A DNA stretch of 64,000 nt from an uncultured Pelagibacteraceae bacterium (GCA_902540235.1 CACBLI010000001.1:62001-126000), one strand, 5' to 3'. Shown: positions 1 to 9,636, counted from the first letter of the stretch. Numbers and translations: made by a program. Notes: a model not told the origin generated them from the letters alone.

Positions 1-13
1 ATAAATATTAAAA

Positions 14-820
14 ATGCTCTCTTTTTTAAAAAAGAAAAAAATTATTCCACACATAAAGCTAAGTGGCGTAATTGGAAATGTTGGAAAGTTTAAACAAGGC
101 ATAGATTTTTCTGGTCAAGAAGAGATTATTTTAAAAGCTTTTTCAGTTAAAAAAGCTCCATGCGTAGCTATTACAATAAACTCTCCTGGAGGTTCTCCTG
201 TCCAATCACATTTAATTTATAGTTTAATTAGAGAACAAGCAAAAAAAAATAAAAAAAAAGTAATAGTTTTTGCTGAAGATGTAGCAGCTTCAGGCGGATA
301 TCTAATAGCATGTGCAGGCGATGAAATTTATGCAAACTCAAGTTCAATAATAGGCTCGATAGGAGTTATCTACTCCTCTTTTGGTTTTACAGAATTAATA
401 AAAAAGATAGGTGTCGAAAGAAGAGTGCATACTGCTGGAAAAAATAAAAGTACATTGGACCCATTTTTAGATGAAAAAAAGGAAGACATTGAAAGACTAA
501 AAAATATTCAATTGGATTTACATAAAGATTTCATAGAGGTGGTTGAAAAAAGTAGGTCATCAAAACTTAAAAAATCTGAGGTAGAATTATTTTCAGGTGA
601 ATTTTGGTCAGGTAGAAAAGCCAAAGATCTTGGTTTGATAGATGAGATAGGAAATGCAAATAAGGTATTAAGAGAAAAATTTGGAGAGGATATTATTGTT
701 AAAAAATTTGAAAAATCAAAAAGTTGGCTCAGTAAAAAATTATCATCTTCAAATGACCGTGTCGATCAATTAGCAAATATATTAGAGGAAAAATCTATTT
801 GGCAAAAATATGGCCTCTAA
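14..820 (+). CDS. sppA: S49-family signal peptide peptidase-like serine protease (SppA/SohB type)
   Basis: A 268-residue S49 protease, the short single-domain form. Residues 45-120 carry the ClpP-like core: an INSPGGS stretch near residue 56 and the nucleophile in AASGGY (Ser93). The general-base lysine is probably Lys145 in the GKNKST segment, about 50 residues further on, as in short bacterial SppA. There is no clear N-terminal membrane helix, only a short hydrophobic-then-Lys-rich start, so it may act at the inner face of the membrane. Family members degrade cleaved signal peptides or membrane fragments. Its stop overlaps the glyQ start by 11 bases, so the two are probably co-transcribed. 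Family is secure; substrate is unknown. Confidence 0.9.
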   Translation: MLSFLKKKKIIPHIKLSGVIGNVGKFKQGIDFSGQEEIILKAFSVKKAPCVAITINSPGGSPVQSHLIYSLIREQAKKNKKKVIVFAEDVAASGGYLIACAGDEIYANSSSIIGSIGVIYSSFGFTELIKKIGVERRVHTAGKNKSTLDPFLDEKKEDIERLKNIQLDLHKDFIEVVEKSRSSKLKKSEVELFSGEFWSGRKAKDLGLIDEIGNANKVLREKFGEDIIVKKFEKSKSWLSKKLSSSNDRVDQLANILEEKSIWQKYGL

Positions 821-1691
821 AAAAAATAAAAAAAAACCAAAATTTCAAACTTTCCAAGATACAATTATTAATCTTCAAAAGTTTTGGAGTAAAAATGGAT
901 GTGTAATTTTACAGCCTTATGATATGGAAGTTGGAGCTGGAACATTTCACCCAGCCACTACTTTAAGATCACTTGGGCCCAAGCCATGGAGAGCAGCTTA
1001 TGTTCAGCCTTCACGAAGACCTACAGACGGAAGATATGGAGATAATCCAAATAGACTTCAGCATTATTATCAATTTCAAGTTATAATAAAACCCTCTCCA
1101 CTAAGTATAAAAAAACTTTATTTAAATAGTTTGTCGGTAATAGGAATCAATCATAAAGACCATGATATTAGATTTATTGAGGATGATTGGGAAAGCCCAA
1201 CTCTAGGAGCTGCAGGTCTTGGATGGGAAGTATGGTGTGATGGAATGGAAATATCTCAATTTACGTATTTTCAACAAATGGCAGGTTTCGAATGTAAACC
1301 TGTTTCAGTAGAGATAACTTACGGCCTTGAAAGAATTTGTATGTTTACCCAGCAGAAAAAAAACGTTTATGATTTAGTTTGGAATAATGAAGGTATTGAT
1401 TACAGGAAAGTTTTTTATCAATCAGAAAAAGAATTCTCAGCTTATAATTTCGAGCATGCAAATATAGAAAATTTATTCAAAATATTCGATATGCACGAGA
1501 GTGAGGCAAAATCATTAGTTGAAAAAAATATATCTTTACCTGCATACGATCAATGTTTGAAAGCAAGTCATATATTTAATGTATTAGATGCTCGTGGAGC
1601 AATTAGTGTTGCTCAAAGAGCAGAGTATATCAGTCGAATAAGAGAAATCACAAAACAAGCTGCTATAATTTGGGTACAGTCGCAAACATAG
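810..1691 (+). CDS. glyQ: Glycyl-tRNA synthetase alpha subunit
   Basis: Catalytic subunit of the bacterial alpha2beta2 glycyl-tRNA synthetase, which charges tRNA-Gly with glycine. The 293-residue length is typical. Conserved GlyQ stretches are visible, including [35 protein letters not shown] and [19 protein letters not shown]. The N-terminus is Lys-rich (about 12 residues), which is common in AT-rich genomes. The ATG lies inside the end of the S49 protease gene, and the beta-subunit gene starts one base after its stop, implying coupled synthesis of the two subunits. Confidence 0.98.
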   Translation: MASKKNKKKPKFQTFQDTIINLQKFWSKNGCVILQPYDMEVGAGTFHPATTLRSLGPKPWRAAYVQPSRRPTDGRYGDNPNRLQHYYQFQVIIKPSPLSIKKLYLNSLSVIGINHKDHDIRFIEDDWESPTLGAAGLGWEVWCDGMEISQFTYFQQMAGFECKPVSVEITYGLERICMFTQQKKNVYDLVWNNEGIDYRKVFYQSEKEFSAYNFEHANIENLFKIFDMHESEAKSLVEKNISLPAYDQCLKASHIFNVLDARGAISVAQRAEYISRIREITKQAAIIWVQSQT

Positions 1692-1692
1692 A

Positions 1693-3765
1693 ATGTCAGA
1701 ATTTTTTTTAGAATTATTTAGTGAAGAAATTCCTGCTGGACTTCAAAAAAATTTAAGAGAAAAAATTTTTGAAGACTTTAAAAATTTATTTGAGGAAAAA
1801 TCAATAAAATCAAAAAAAAACTTTTCTTTTTCAAATCCAAATAGGTTAGTTTTAGTTTTTGAAGGCCTAGATAAAAAAATTAAAATTAAATCTAAAGATA
1901 TTAGAGGCCCTAAAACTAGCGCCCCTGAGCAAGCATTGGAAGGTTTTTTGAAATCAAACAAAATTGATAAAAAGGATTTATTTAAAAAAAAAACTGATAA
2001 GGATGAATTTTATTTTTACAAAACTGCGGCAACCTCATTAAATACACATGATTTACTTACTGAATTCATTCCAAAAATTTTGAATAACTATCAATGGAAA
2101 AAATCAATGAAATGGGGTGAATTTGATTTGAGTTGGGGAAGACCATTGAAATCAATCTTATCAATATTTGATAAAAAAATTGTAAGTTTTAAATTTCATC
2201 ATTTAACTTCTTCTAACTTGACCTTTTTAGATAAAGATTTTGAGGATAAAAAAAAATCTTTTGAAAATTTTAAGAAATATGAAAAATTTTTTGAAAATAA
2301 TGGAGTTATTATTAATCAAAATAAAAGATTAAAAATAATCAATAAATTATTTTTAAATATACTAGGAAAAAAAGGATTAAAAATTAATGAAAATCCTAAT
2401 TTAATGGATGAGGTTGTAAATTTAGTAGATAGCCCAAATGTTTTATTATGTAAATTTGATAAAAAATTTTTATCAGTTCCTAAAGAGATTTTGACCTTGA
2501 CAATGGAGTCTCACCAGAAATATTTTCCAACATTCAACTACAAAAATGAAATTACGAATGAATTTTTAATTGTAACAAATAAAAAAGATAAAAAGGGACT
2601 AATTAAAATAGGTAACGAAAGAGTGGTTGATGCAAGATTGAGTGATGCAGAATTTTTTTGGAATAAAGATAAAACTCAAAATTTAGTAAAAAAAGTGTCA
2701 GAATTAAAATCAATGAATTTTTTTAAAGGTCTTGGATCTTATTTTGATAAAGTTCAACGAATGAGAAAAATTGGTGGAATGATTTCAGATGAATTGTTAA
2801 TTAGTAAAGAGAAAGTAGAATTATTATCATCAATTTGTAAGACTGATCTTACTTCTGATCTCGTTGGTGAATTTCCTGAACTTCAAGGACTTATGGGAGG
2901 GTATTTTTCTGAATATCAAGGATTTGATAAAGATATTTCTCTTGCTATTTCCCAGCAATATTTACCAATTGGACTCAATTCAATTGTTCCAAAAAAACCA
3001 TTCAGTGTCGCGTTATCAATTACAGATAAGGTTGATACTTTAGTTGGTTTTTTTGGTATTAACGAAAAACCAACAAGTTCAAAAGATCCATTAGCATTAA
3101 GGAGAATTGCTCTAGGTATAATAAGAACCACTGTAGAAAATAGAAAGAATTTGAAAATAAATGATCTTTTGAATTATTCCGCACGTCTTTACGATGATCA
3201 AGGATACAGTCTTGAAAATAAAGATTTACAAAAAGAATTACATAATTTTTTAAAAGATAGATTTAGATATTATCTTAAGGAGAAAGAAATACGTTACGAT
3301 ATAATTGAGGCAACTTTGTCATCATTTTCAGTAAATAAGTTATTTTCCTCTTTTGAAAAAGCAAAATGTCTAAATAAGGTAATTAACAGTCAAATTGGTA
3401 TAGACATCAATTCAAGTTATAAAAGAGCCTCAAATATTTTAGATCTTGAGATGAAAAATAATGAGATTGAAATAAATGATACAACTGATCCTGGCATTTT
3501 TAAAAGTGATTTTGAAAAAAACTTATATAAAAAAATTAATGACATTAAAAAATATTATTCAACTGTAAACAGCGACGAAAATTATGAAAAATCATTATCA
3601 ATTTTAGCTGAAACTAAAAAAGAAGTTTTTGAATTCTTTGATAATGTAAAAGTTAATGAGGACAATGAAACTCTAAGAAAAAACCGTTTGGAACTTATTA
3701 ATATGTTATGTAAAACGTATCAAAATTATATAAATTTTCAATTTTTAAAAGCTCATAATGAATAG
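1693..3765 (+). CDS. glyS: Glycyl-tRNA synthetase beta subunit
   Basis: Beta subunit (690 residues, normal length) needed for tRNA-Gly recognition. The N-terminal FFLELFSEEIPAGLQ is the family signature, and the central LTMESHQKYFP, VVDARLSDAEFFW and DPLALRRIALGIIR segments are also diagnostic of GlyS. The C-terminal anticodon-binding (DALR-like) helical region is present. It follows glyQ by one base and its end overlaps ppdK by 8 bases. The sequence is very Lys/Asn/Phe-rich, in line with the AT-rich genome. Confidence 0.97.
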   Translation: MSEFFLELFSEEIPAGLQKNLREKIFEDFKNLFEEKSIKSKKNFSFSNPNRLVLVFEGLDKKIKIKSKDIRGPKTSAPEQALEGFLKSNKIDKKDLFKKKTDKDEFYFYKTAATSLNTHDLLTEFIPKILNNYQWKKSMKWGEFDLSWGRPLKSILSIFDKKIVSFKFHHLTSSNLTFLDKDFEDKKKSFENFKKYEKFFENNGVIINQNKRLKIINKLFLNILGKKGLKINENPNLMDEVVNLVDSPNVLLCKFDKKFLSVPKEILTLTMESHQKYFPTFNYKNEITNEFLIVTNKKDKKGLIKIGNERVVDARLSDAEFFWNKDKTQNLVKKVSELKSMNFFKGLGSYFDKVQRMRKIGGMISDELLISKEKVELLSSICKTDLTSDLVGEFPELQGLMGGYFSEYQGFDKDISLAISQQYLPIGLNSIVPKKPFSVALSITDKVDTLVGFFGINEKPTSSKDPLALRRIALGIIRTTVENRKNLKINDLLNYSARLYDDQGYSLENKDLQKELHNFLKDRFRYYLKEKEIRYDIIEATLSSFSVNKLFSSFEKAKCLNKVINSQIGIDINSSYKRASNILDLEMKNNEIEINDTTDPGIFKSDFEKNLYKKINDIKKYYSTVNSDENYEKSLSILAETKKEVFEFFDNVKVNEDNETLRKNRLELINMLCKTYQNYINFQFLKAHNE

Positions 3766-6424
3766 GTTAATTCTTAATTTTAAGTCTAAACATTCAAAAA
3801 AAATAAAAAATTCAAAAAATTTTTTAGGTGGTAAAGGGGCAAATTTATCTGAAATGGGAAGACTAGGTTTACCAGTACCTCCTGGTTTTACTATCTCAAC
3901 AAAAGTTTGTGAAATTTTTTATAATGATAAAAAAAAATTGAATTCCAAATTGATTAGCCAAATAAAAAAAGAAATTAAAATAATAGAAAAAGATGTATCA
4001 AAAAAATTTGGAGATTTAAAAAATCCTCTTCTTTTATCAGTTCGATCTGGAGCAAGAGTTTCAATGCCAGGCATGATGGATACAATTCTGAACCTAGGAC
4101 TAAATGACAAAACAGTTGTTGCTTTGGCTGACAGAACATCCAACGGAAGATTTGCTAAAGATAGTTATAGAAGATTCATTCAGATGTATGGAAATGTGGT
4201 TATGGGTGTTGAAAGTTACAACTTTGAGGAATTAATAGAAAATTACAAGCTAACCAAGGGTGTATTGCTAGATACAGATCTTGATGAAGATGACTGGGAT
4301 GGTTTGATAAAAGATTTTAAGCATGTAGTTAAACAAAAGACTAGTAAAGATTTTCCACAAGATGTTTATCATCAATTATTAGGGGCAATAAGTGCTGTTT
4401 TTTTATCATGGGAAAGCAAAAGAGCGAAAGTTTATAGAAAGCTGAATCAAATTCCCTCTGAATGGGGAACCGCTGTTAATGTTCAATCTATGGTTTTTGG
4501 AAATATGGGCAATGATTGCGCAACAGGAGTTGTCTTCACTAGAAACCCTTCAGATGGATCAAATGATATTTATGGAGAATATTTGATTAATGCTCAGGGA
4601 GAAGACGTCGTAGCTGGAACCAGAACTCCACAGTATATTACAAAGAAGGCAAGAAAAGAGGCAAAAGTAAATGATGCATCTATGGAAGAGTCGATGCCAA
4701 AAGTATATTACGAATTAAATAAAATTTTAAAAAAACTCGAGAAACATTATAAGGATATGCAAGACGTAGAATTCACTGTTGAAAGTGGCAAACTTTGGAT
4801 ATTACAAACTCGGTCTGGAAAAAGAACATCAAAATCTGCAGTAAAAATTGCTGTTGATATGGTTAAAGAAAAGTTAATTACTAAAAATGATGCTGTTTTA
4901 AGAGTTGATCCAAACTCTTTAGATACTCTTTTGCATCCCACTTTAGATGAGAAAAGTTCAATCAAGGTTATAGCAAATGGTCTCCCAGCGTCTCCTGGTG
5001 CAGTAAGTGGAAAAGTAGTTTTCACTTCTGAGGAGGCTGAAAGATTAAATGATATGATGCAAGATACGATTTTAGTTAGAGTTGAAACTTCTCCAGAAGA
5101 TATTCAAGGCATGCATGCAGCAAAGGGAATTTTAACCTCAAGAGGTGGTATGACTAGCCATGCTGCAGTTGTAGCAAGAGGAATGGGTAGACCTTGTGTT
5201 TCTGGTTCTAGCGAAATAGAAATTAATTATGATAAAAAATTTTTTAAAACATCTTCGGCTGAAATCAAAGAAGGTGAAATAATTACTATTGACGGTTCTA
5301 CAGGGAGAATAATTTTAGGCACAGTTCCAACTATAAAACCTGAAATTTCAGGAGAGTTTTCAAAATTAATGAGCTGGGCTGATAAAATAAGAAAACTTAA
5401 AGTGCGTACCAACTCTGAAACTCCGCTAGACACTAAAACAGCCAGAGATTTTGGTGCTGAGGGCATTGGACTTTGTAGGACTGAGCATATGTTTTTTGAT
5501 GAGGAAAGAATTTTATCTGTTCGAGAAATGATATTATCAAAAACGTTGGACGATAGATCTAATGCACTAAAAAAGATTCTACCACATCAAAAAAAAGATT
5601 TTATGGAGATATTTAAGATTATGCATGGACTTCCAGTCACTGTAAGATTATTAGATCCACCATTACACGAATTCTTACCTAAATCTGATAAAGAAATTTC
5701 TGAAGTAGCTAATGTTATTGGATCAGATAAAAAAGATATTGAAACTAGGATAGAAGAACTGCATGAACAAAATCCAATGTTAGGACATAGAGGTTGTAGA
5801 CTTGGTATTTCATTTCCTGAAATTTATGAAATGCAATGTAGAGCGATATTTGAGGCTCTTGCAGACCTAAAAAAAAGTAAAAAAAAATTTGCTTTTCCTG
5901 AGATTATGATTCCTTTAGTTTCAACTGAAGCTGAGATTAAAATAATGAAAGATTTAGTGATCAATACTGCGAAACAAGTTCAAAAAGAAAATAAAACGAA
6001 AATTGAATTTCTAGTGGGTACAATGATTGAGTTACCAAGAGCAGCAATTAAAGCTGATGATATTGCAAAACATGCTGAATTTTTTAGTTTCGGCACCAAT
6101 GATTTAACACAAACAACTTTTGGAATAAGTAGAGACGATAGCGGTAAATTTCTAAATGATTATATAGATAATAAGATTTTTGCTATTGATCCATTTGTAT
6201 CCATTGATGATGGAGTGAAAAACTTAGTCGAAATAGCTGTTTCTAAAGGAAAAAAACAAAATAAAAAAATTAAATTGGGTATATGTGGTGAACATGGTGG
6301 TGATCCAATGAGTATTAAATTTTGTTCAAAAGCTGGTCTAAATTATGTTTCCTGTTCACCTTACAGAGTTCCTATAGCTAGATTAGCAGCAGCACAGGCT
6401 GAGCTTTTGAGAAATAAAAATTAA
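3758..6424 (+). CDS. ppdK: Pyruvate, phosphate dikinase
   Basis: Interconverts pyruvate, ATP and phosphate with PEP, AMP and pyrophosphate in the cytoplasm. Length is 888 residues, as in bacterial PPDK. The N-terminal ATP-grasp part shows GGKGANLSEM and SVRSGARVSMPGMMDT. The swivelling domain carries the phospho-histidine motif GGMTSHAAVVARGMGRPCVSG-like sequence around 5145-5210. The C-terminal PEP/pyruvate barrel has GHRGCRLGI, GTNDLTQTT and GICGEHGGDP with the catalytic cysteine. Being reversible, it can serve gluconeogenesis or PPi-linked glycolysis. The start overlaps glyS by 8 bases. It is convergent with nadC, with only 12 bases between their ends and no obvious hairpin terminator. Confidence 0.97.
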   Translation: MNRLILNFKSKHSKKIKNSKNFLGGKGANLSEMGRLGLPVPPGFTISTKVCEIFYNDKKKLNSKLISQIKKEIKIIEKDVSKKFGDLKNPLLLSVRSGARVSMPGMMDTILNLGLNDKTVVALADRTSNGRFAKDSYRRFIQMYGNVVMGVESYNFEELIENYKLTKGVLLDTDLDEDDWDGLIKDFKHVVKQKTSKDFPQDVYHQLLGAISAVFLSWESKRAKVYRKLNQIPSEWGTAVNVQSMVFGNMGNDCATGVVFTRNPSDGSNDIYGEYLINAQGEDVVAGTRTPQYITKKARKEAKVNDASMEESMPKVYYELNKILKKLEKHYKDMQDVEFTVESGKLWILQTRSGKRTSKSAVKIAVDMVKEKLITKNDAVLRVDPNSLDTLLHPTLDEKSSIKVIANGLPASPGAVSGKVVFTSEEAERLNDMMQDTILVRVETSPEDIQGMHAAKGILTSRGGMTSHAAVVARGMGRPCVSGSSEIEINYDKKFFKTSSAEIKEGEIITIDGSTGRIILGTVPTIKPEISGEFSKLMSWADKIRKLKVRTNSETPLDTKTARDFGAEGIGLCRTEHMFFDEERILSVREMILSKTLDDRSNALKKILPHQKKDFMEIFKIMHGLPVTVRLLDPPLHEFLPKSDKEISEVANVIGSDKKDIETRIEELHEQNPMLGHRGCRLGISFPEIYEMQCRAIFEALADLKKSKKKFAFPEIMIPLVSTEAEIKIMKDLVINTAKQVQKENKTKIEFLVGTMIELPRAAIKADDIAKHAEFFSFGTNDLTQTTFGISRDDSGKFLNDYIDNKIFAIDPFVSIDDGVKNLVEIAVSKGKKQNKKIKLGICGEHGGDPMSIKFCSKAGLNYVSCSPYRVPIARLAAAQAELLRNKN

Positions 6425-6436
6425 TAATTTTATAAT

Positions 6437-7270
6437 CTAGATTTCTAGCTTGAAATCTATAGCAGGGGCACTATGAGTAATGCTTCCAATTGAAATTCTA
6501 TTTACCCCAGTTGTAGCAACGGATTTTACTGTTTTAAGATTAATATTTCCTGAAGCCTCTGTCTCATAATAATTTTTAACAAGCTTTACACCTGCTCTAA
6601 GATTTTTGATACTCATATTATCAAATAAAATGGTATTAAATTTTAGTCCAATAATTTTTTTTAATTGTTTTAAACTATCGACTTCAACTGTGATTTTTTT
6701 TCCTCTTTTATTTTTTATAGCTAATAAAACTAATTCTCTTAAACCAGCACTAGCAATATGATTATCTTTTATCAGAAATTCATCACTTAAGTTAAATCTA
6801 TGATTTGTTCCACCTCCTAATTTGACTGCATATTTTTGGATAACCCTATAATTTGGCAAAGTTTTCCTGGTACAGCAAATTTTGCACTTTTTTCCCACTA
6901 GTTTTACAAATTTGTTTGTTTTTGTGGCTATTCCAGAAATATGAGATAAAAAATTTAGTGCAACTCTTTCTGCAATTATTATAGAACTAGCCTTACCTTT
7001 TACTATTGCTATTACAGATTTTTCTTTGACTCTGGACCCATCTTTTTTTTTTAATATAAAATCTATTTTTTTGTCAACTTGTTTAAACGACTGTTTAGCA
7101 AATAGTAAACCTGCAACAACTGCTTTTTGATTTGAAACTATTTTTGCTTCAATAATTTTATTATTTTTTAATAGGTTAGAGGTTATATCTCCATGAGGAT
7201 ACAAATCTTCTGCAAGAGCAAGTTTTACTCTGTCCTTGATAAAAGTATCGCTTAATTTAATTTTTGACAC
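6437..7270 (-). CDS. nadC: Nicotinate-nucleotide pyrophosphorylase (quinolinate phosphoribosyltransferase)
   Basis: Makes nicotinate mononucleotide from quinolinate and PRPP in de novo NAD synthesis. The 277-residue protein shows the family core: RVALNFLSHISGIAT, CTRKTLPNYRVIQKYAV, GGGTNHRFNLSD and FLIKDNH, followed by the VEVDSL and DNMS strands of the barrel. The C-terminal ISIGSITHSAPAIDFKLEI is also typical. It lies 6 bases downstream of nadA on the same strand, so the two form an operon. nadB is not in the window, so the iminoaspartate source must be encoded elsewhere. Confidence 0.97.
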   Translation of the reverse strand: MSKIKLSDTFIKDRVKLALAEDLYPHGDITSNLLKNNKIIEAKIVSNQKAVVAGLLFAKQSFKQVDKKIDFILKKKDGSRVKEKSVIAIVKGKASSIIIAERVALNFLSHISGIATKTNKFVKLVGKKCKICCTRKTLPNYRVIQKYAVKLGGGTNHRFNLSDEFLIKDNHIASAGLRELVLLAIKNKRGKKITVEVDSLKQLKKIIGLKFNTILFDNMSIKNLRAGVKLVKNYYETEASGNINLKTVKSVATTGVNRISIGSITHSAPAIDFKLEI

Positions 7271-7276
7271 GAAGTG

Positions 7277-8281
7277 TTATCTACCGATAGCAACCATTTT
7301 TTCTACTGATAATCTAGCTTTATCAATTGTTTCTTGATCCATAATAATTTCCCCAGTTTCATTATTTAAGCAGTCTAAAATTTTTGGCAAAGTGATTTTC
7401 TTCATATGAGGACACATATTGCACGGTCTAATGAATTCAACTTTAGGATTTTCAACTTGAATGTTATCACTCATAGAACATTCAGTTACCATCATTACTT
7501 TTTGAGGCTGATTATCTTTAACATAATTAATCATTCCTGAAGTTGATCCAGCAAAATCACTAGCTTTAATCACTTCTGGAGGACATTCTGGGTGAGCAAT
7601 TATTTTTATCCCTGGGTTATTTTTTCTAATATCTTTAATTTCATTTTCGTTGAATTGATCATGAACCATACAAATTCCTTTCCATGAAATAATTTCAACA
7701 TCGGTTTGCGATGCAACATATTTTGCTAAATAATCATCAGGTAAAAAAATAACTTTTTTTACACCTAAAGATTTTACAATTTTAACTGCATTTGCTGATG
7801 TGCAACAAACATCAGTCTCAGCCTTTACTTCAGCAGATGTATTTACATATGAGACAACAGGAACTCCTGGATACTTTTCTTTTAATAATTTCACGTCTTT
7901 ACCTGTAATTGAAGAGGATAATGAGCAACCTGCTTCCATATCTGGTAACAAAACTTTTTTATTTGGATTCATAAGTTTGGCTGTCTCAGCCATAAAATGT
8001 ACTCCAGCCATTACAATTATATCGGCGGAGGTTTTAGAGGCTTCCACTGCAAGTGCTAATGAATCTGCAGAAAAATCTGCTATACCATGATAAATTTCTG
8101 GTGTTTGATAATTATGAGCTAAGATTACAGCGTTTTTTTCTTTTTTTAATTTATTGATTTCAAAGATATAAGGAGCGTGTATTGACCATTCAATTTCAGG
8201 CATTACCTTTGAAATTTTCTTATAAATTGGATCAGTAGCTTTTTTTACTTCGTGACTAAATTCCATAATTGAATTTATCAA
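7277..8281 (-). CDS. nadA: Quinolinate synthase A ([4Fe-4S] enzyme)
   Basis: Condenses iminoaspartate with dihydroxyacetone phosphate to quinolinate. The 334-residue length is usual. The AVILAHNYQTPEIYHGIADF segment and the three conserved cysteine regions that bind the [4Fe-4S] cluster are present: VCCTSANAV, HPECPPEV and RPCNMCPHMKKITL. It is the first gene of the nadA-nadC pair. Its start codon is about 40 bases from the divergent tRNA-Leu gene, so the two promoters must sit in or overlap that short gap. Confidence 0.97.
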   Translation of the reverse strand: MINSIMEFSHEVKKATDPIYKKISKVMPEIEWSIHAPYIFEINKLKKEKNAVILAHNYQTPEIYHGIADFSADSLALAVEASKTSADIIVMAGVHFMAETAKLMNPNKKVLLPDMEAGCSLSSSITGKDVKLLKEKYPGVPVVSYVNTSAEVKAETDVCCTSANAVKIVKSLGVKKVIFLPDDYLAKYVASQTDVEIISWKGICMVHDQFNENEIKDIRKNNPGIKIIAHPECPPEVIKASDFAGSTSGMINYVKDNQPQKVMMVTECSMSDNIQVENPKVEFIRPCNMCPHMKKITLPKILDCLNNETGEIIMDQETIDKARLSVEKMVAIGR

Positions 8282-8282
8282 T

Positions 8283-8311
8283 TTGAAACCTTCTTGTCAT
8301 TGATTTAATGT
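8283..8311 (+). promoter_or_regulatory. Possible sigma70 promoter for tRNA-Leu
   Basis: A TTGAAA hexamer (8283-8288) is followed after 17 bases by TAATGT (8306-8311). This would place transcription start a few bases before the tRNA 5' end. It is a weak match to consensus, chosen by position, and overlaps the region where the divergent nadA promoter should also lie. Confidence 0.3.
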
Positions 8312-8321
8312 GGGTCATATT

Positions 8322-8407
8322 GCGGTCATGCTGAAATTGGTAGACAGGCACGGTTGAGGGCCGTGTGGACCTAGTCCATGAGAGTTCGAGTCTCTCTGGC
8401 CGCACCA
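8322..8407 (+). tRNA. tRNA-Leu (anticodon GAG)
   Basis: An 86-base class II tRNA. The acceptor stem GCGGTCA pairs with TGGCCGC (8397-8403), followed by discriminator A and an encoded CCA (8405-8407). The anticodon stem CACGG/CCGTG (8349-8353/8361-8365) encloses the loop TTGAGGG with anticodon GAG at 8356-8358. A long variable arm and the T-loop GTTCGAGTC are present. It reads CUC and CUU leucine codons. Confidence 0.97.
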
Positions 8408-8435
8408 AAAAATTAGATTTTACATAAAGTTTTAA

Positions 8436-8558
8436 CTAAAAACCCATGTTTGACCAATTGTCTTTATCATTATATCTATCAAGTTCTTTTTTCGAAATTG
8501 GTCTAAATAATATCCATAAAACAACTATAGCTAATGTTAGTACTATAATAATCTTCAT
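8436..8558 (-). CDS. Candidate 40-residue single-span membrane micro-protein
   Basis: An uninterrupted 40-codon frame from ATG at 8558 to TAG at 8436. The product has a short positive N-terminus (MK), one hydrophobic helix of about 16 residues (residues 3-18: IIIVLTLAIVVLWILF), then a charged tail (RPISKKELDRYNDKDN...). This Type-I-like layout is unlikely by chance in a gap between a tRNA and a methyltransferase gene. No family is recognised and function is unknown. It would be missed by gene callers with a 60-residue cutoff. Confidence rests on the clean helix-plus-tail pattern only. Confidence 0.5.
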   Translation of the reverse strand: MKIIIVLTLAIVVLWILFRPISKKELDRYNDKDNWSNMGF

Positions 8559-8659
8559 AAATTGATCATAGATAATTTATTTTTTTTCTCAATGTGACCT
8601 ATAGTCATTAGAAATTTTTTTTTATTTAATTTTTTAACCTTTGTAAGTCTAATATTGAT

Positions 8660-9319
8660 TTATTTTTTTATCACATGACAAATATGAATTAAATTCAAAT
8701 CAATTATTCTTATTCTGAATGGAAGGAAAATTTCACTTTGAATATTAAAATTTTTTTTTAATATTGAAATTATTTGAAAAATTGTATTTATATGTTCTTT
8801 AGCCATATAATAATCGTATTCAATTTCAGGGGTCTTTTTTATTTTATGATAAGTTTTTTTCAAAAAAAATCTACCTAACCTCCACAAAAAACCATTGTCA
8901 CAAGGACTAGCAATTGAGATGACACAACCTTTTTTTAGCACTCGCATCATTTCATTTAGGAAACTTTCAAAATCTGGAATATGCTCTAAGGTGTGGGATA
9001 TTACAATCCTATCAAAAAAATTTTCAGGAAAGTCTAATTTTTTACCATCATATGTTTTAAAAATAACATCTGGAAAATAATTATTGTAATATTCTTTATG
9101 ATTTAAATTACTATCTAATTCTAAGCAATAATATTCTTTGTAATTAATTTTTTTATACTTTATATGCGGCTCATAACCTGGTCCGATTTCAAGGACCTTT
9201 TCACAATTATTATATATATTTGGGCTTAATAATCTATGTTGCCACCTCATGAGAAATCCAATTACACCTGAGTACAAATAATCTCGATAATTGGTTTCTT
9301 TATAGTATTCTTTTTCCAT
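8660..9319 (-). CDS. Class I SAM-dependent methyltransferase
   Basis: A 219-residue methyltransferase of the type 11 (UbiE/SmtA-like) group. Motif I is VLEIGPGYEPH near residue 45. An acidic residue ends strand 2 (YCLELDSN), and a post-motif region FDRIVISHTLEHIPDF followed by MMRVLKKGCVISIASP corresponds to motifs IV-VI. The C-terminal third (IKKTPEIEYDYYMAKEHINTIF) probably binds the substrate, which cannot be assigned; small metabolites, lipids or glycans are all possible. Its ATG lies about 14 bases beyond the 3' end of the tmRNA coding piece on the same strand, so it may be transcribed by read-through from ssrA. Confidence 0.8.
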   Translation of the reverse strand: MEKEYYKETNYRDYLYSGVIGFLMRWQHRLLSPNIYNNCEKVLEIGPGYEPHIKYKKINYKEYYCLELDSNLNHKEYYNNYFPDVIFKTYDGKKLDFPENFFDRIVISHTLEHIPDFESFLNEMMRVLKKGCVISIASPCDNGFLWRLGRFFLKKTYHKIKKTPEIEYDYYMAKEHINTIFQIISILKKNFNIQSEIFLPFRIRIIDLNLIHICHVIKK

Positions 9320-9333
9320 ATTTTTTATTCTAC

Positions 9334-9592
9334 GGGGCGTTCTGTTGCCAGGTGCCCCAAACCCCGTTTACTCAATTAACTAAGTTAATTAAGCAGCAAG
9401 TGCGTAACTTTCGTTAGCAATTATAAAATAGTCCTTTACGGAGGAACAATTCCGAACGAAAGAATAACCTTTAGTCACCCGTCGAATCTAGTTCACCCCC
9501 ATAAGTTGTAAATGGTGGAGGTGGTGGGTACTGCCCCCACGTCCGCAATGGTTATTACGAGATTCGTTTATCGTCATAGTTGGAAAACCAAC
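9334..9592 (-). ncRNA. ssrA: tmRNA (ssrA), circularly permuted two-piece alphaproteobacterial form
   Basis: Read on the reverse strand, the acceptor piece comes first. It ends in CCTCCACCA (3' end at 9513) after a T-arm-like CGGACGTGGGGGCAGTACCC. A short spacer, TTTACAACTTAT, is followed by the coding piece, which starts GGGGGTGAACTAGATTCGAC (from 9500), the usual 5' tRNA-like half. The tag frame near 9418-9389 encodes ANESYALAA then TAA. The coding piece ends with a GGGGC...GCCCC hairpin (9334-9358). Acceptor before coding is the permuted order seen in alphaproteobacteria, where the spacer is removed to give two RNAs. Outer ends are estimated, the 5' end from the promoter position. Confidence 0.95.
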
Positions 9593-9598
9593 ATGATT

Positions 9599-9626
9599 AA
9601 TATAAAAGTAATTGTTAAAGATTCAA
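9599..9626 (-). promoter_or_regulatory. Probable sigma70 promoter of ssrA
   Basis: On the reverse strand TTGAAT (9626-9621) is separated by 16 bases from TATATT (9604-9599). Start of transcription is predicted near 9592, just ahead of a GTTGGTTTTCCAAC hairpin that would open the tmRNA precursor. It lies back to back with the thyX start at 9637, so the two genes share this gap. Confidence 0.5.
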
Positions 9627-9636
9627 TAAATTATTC

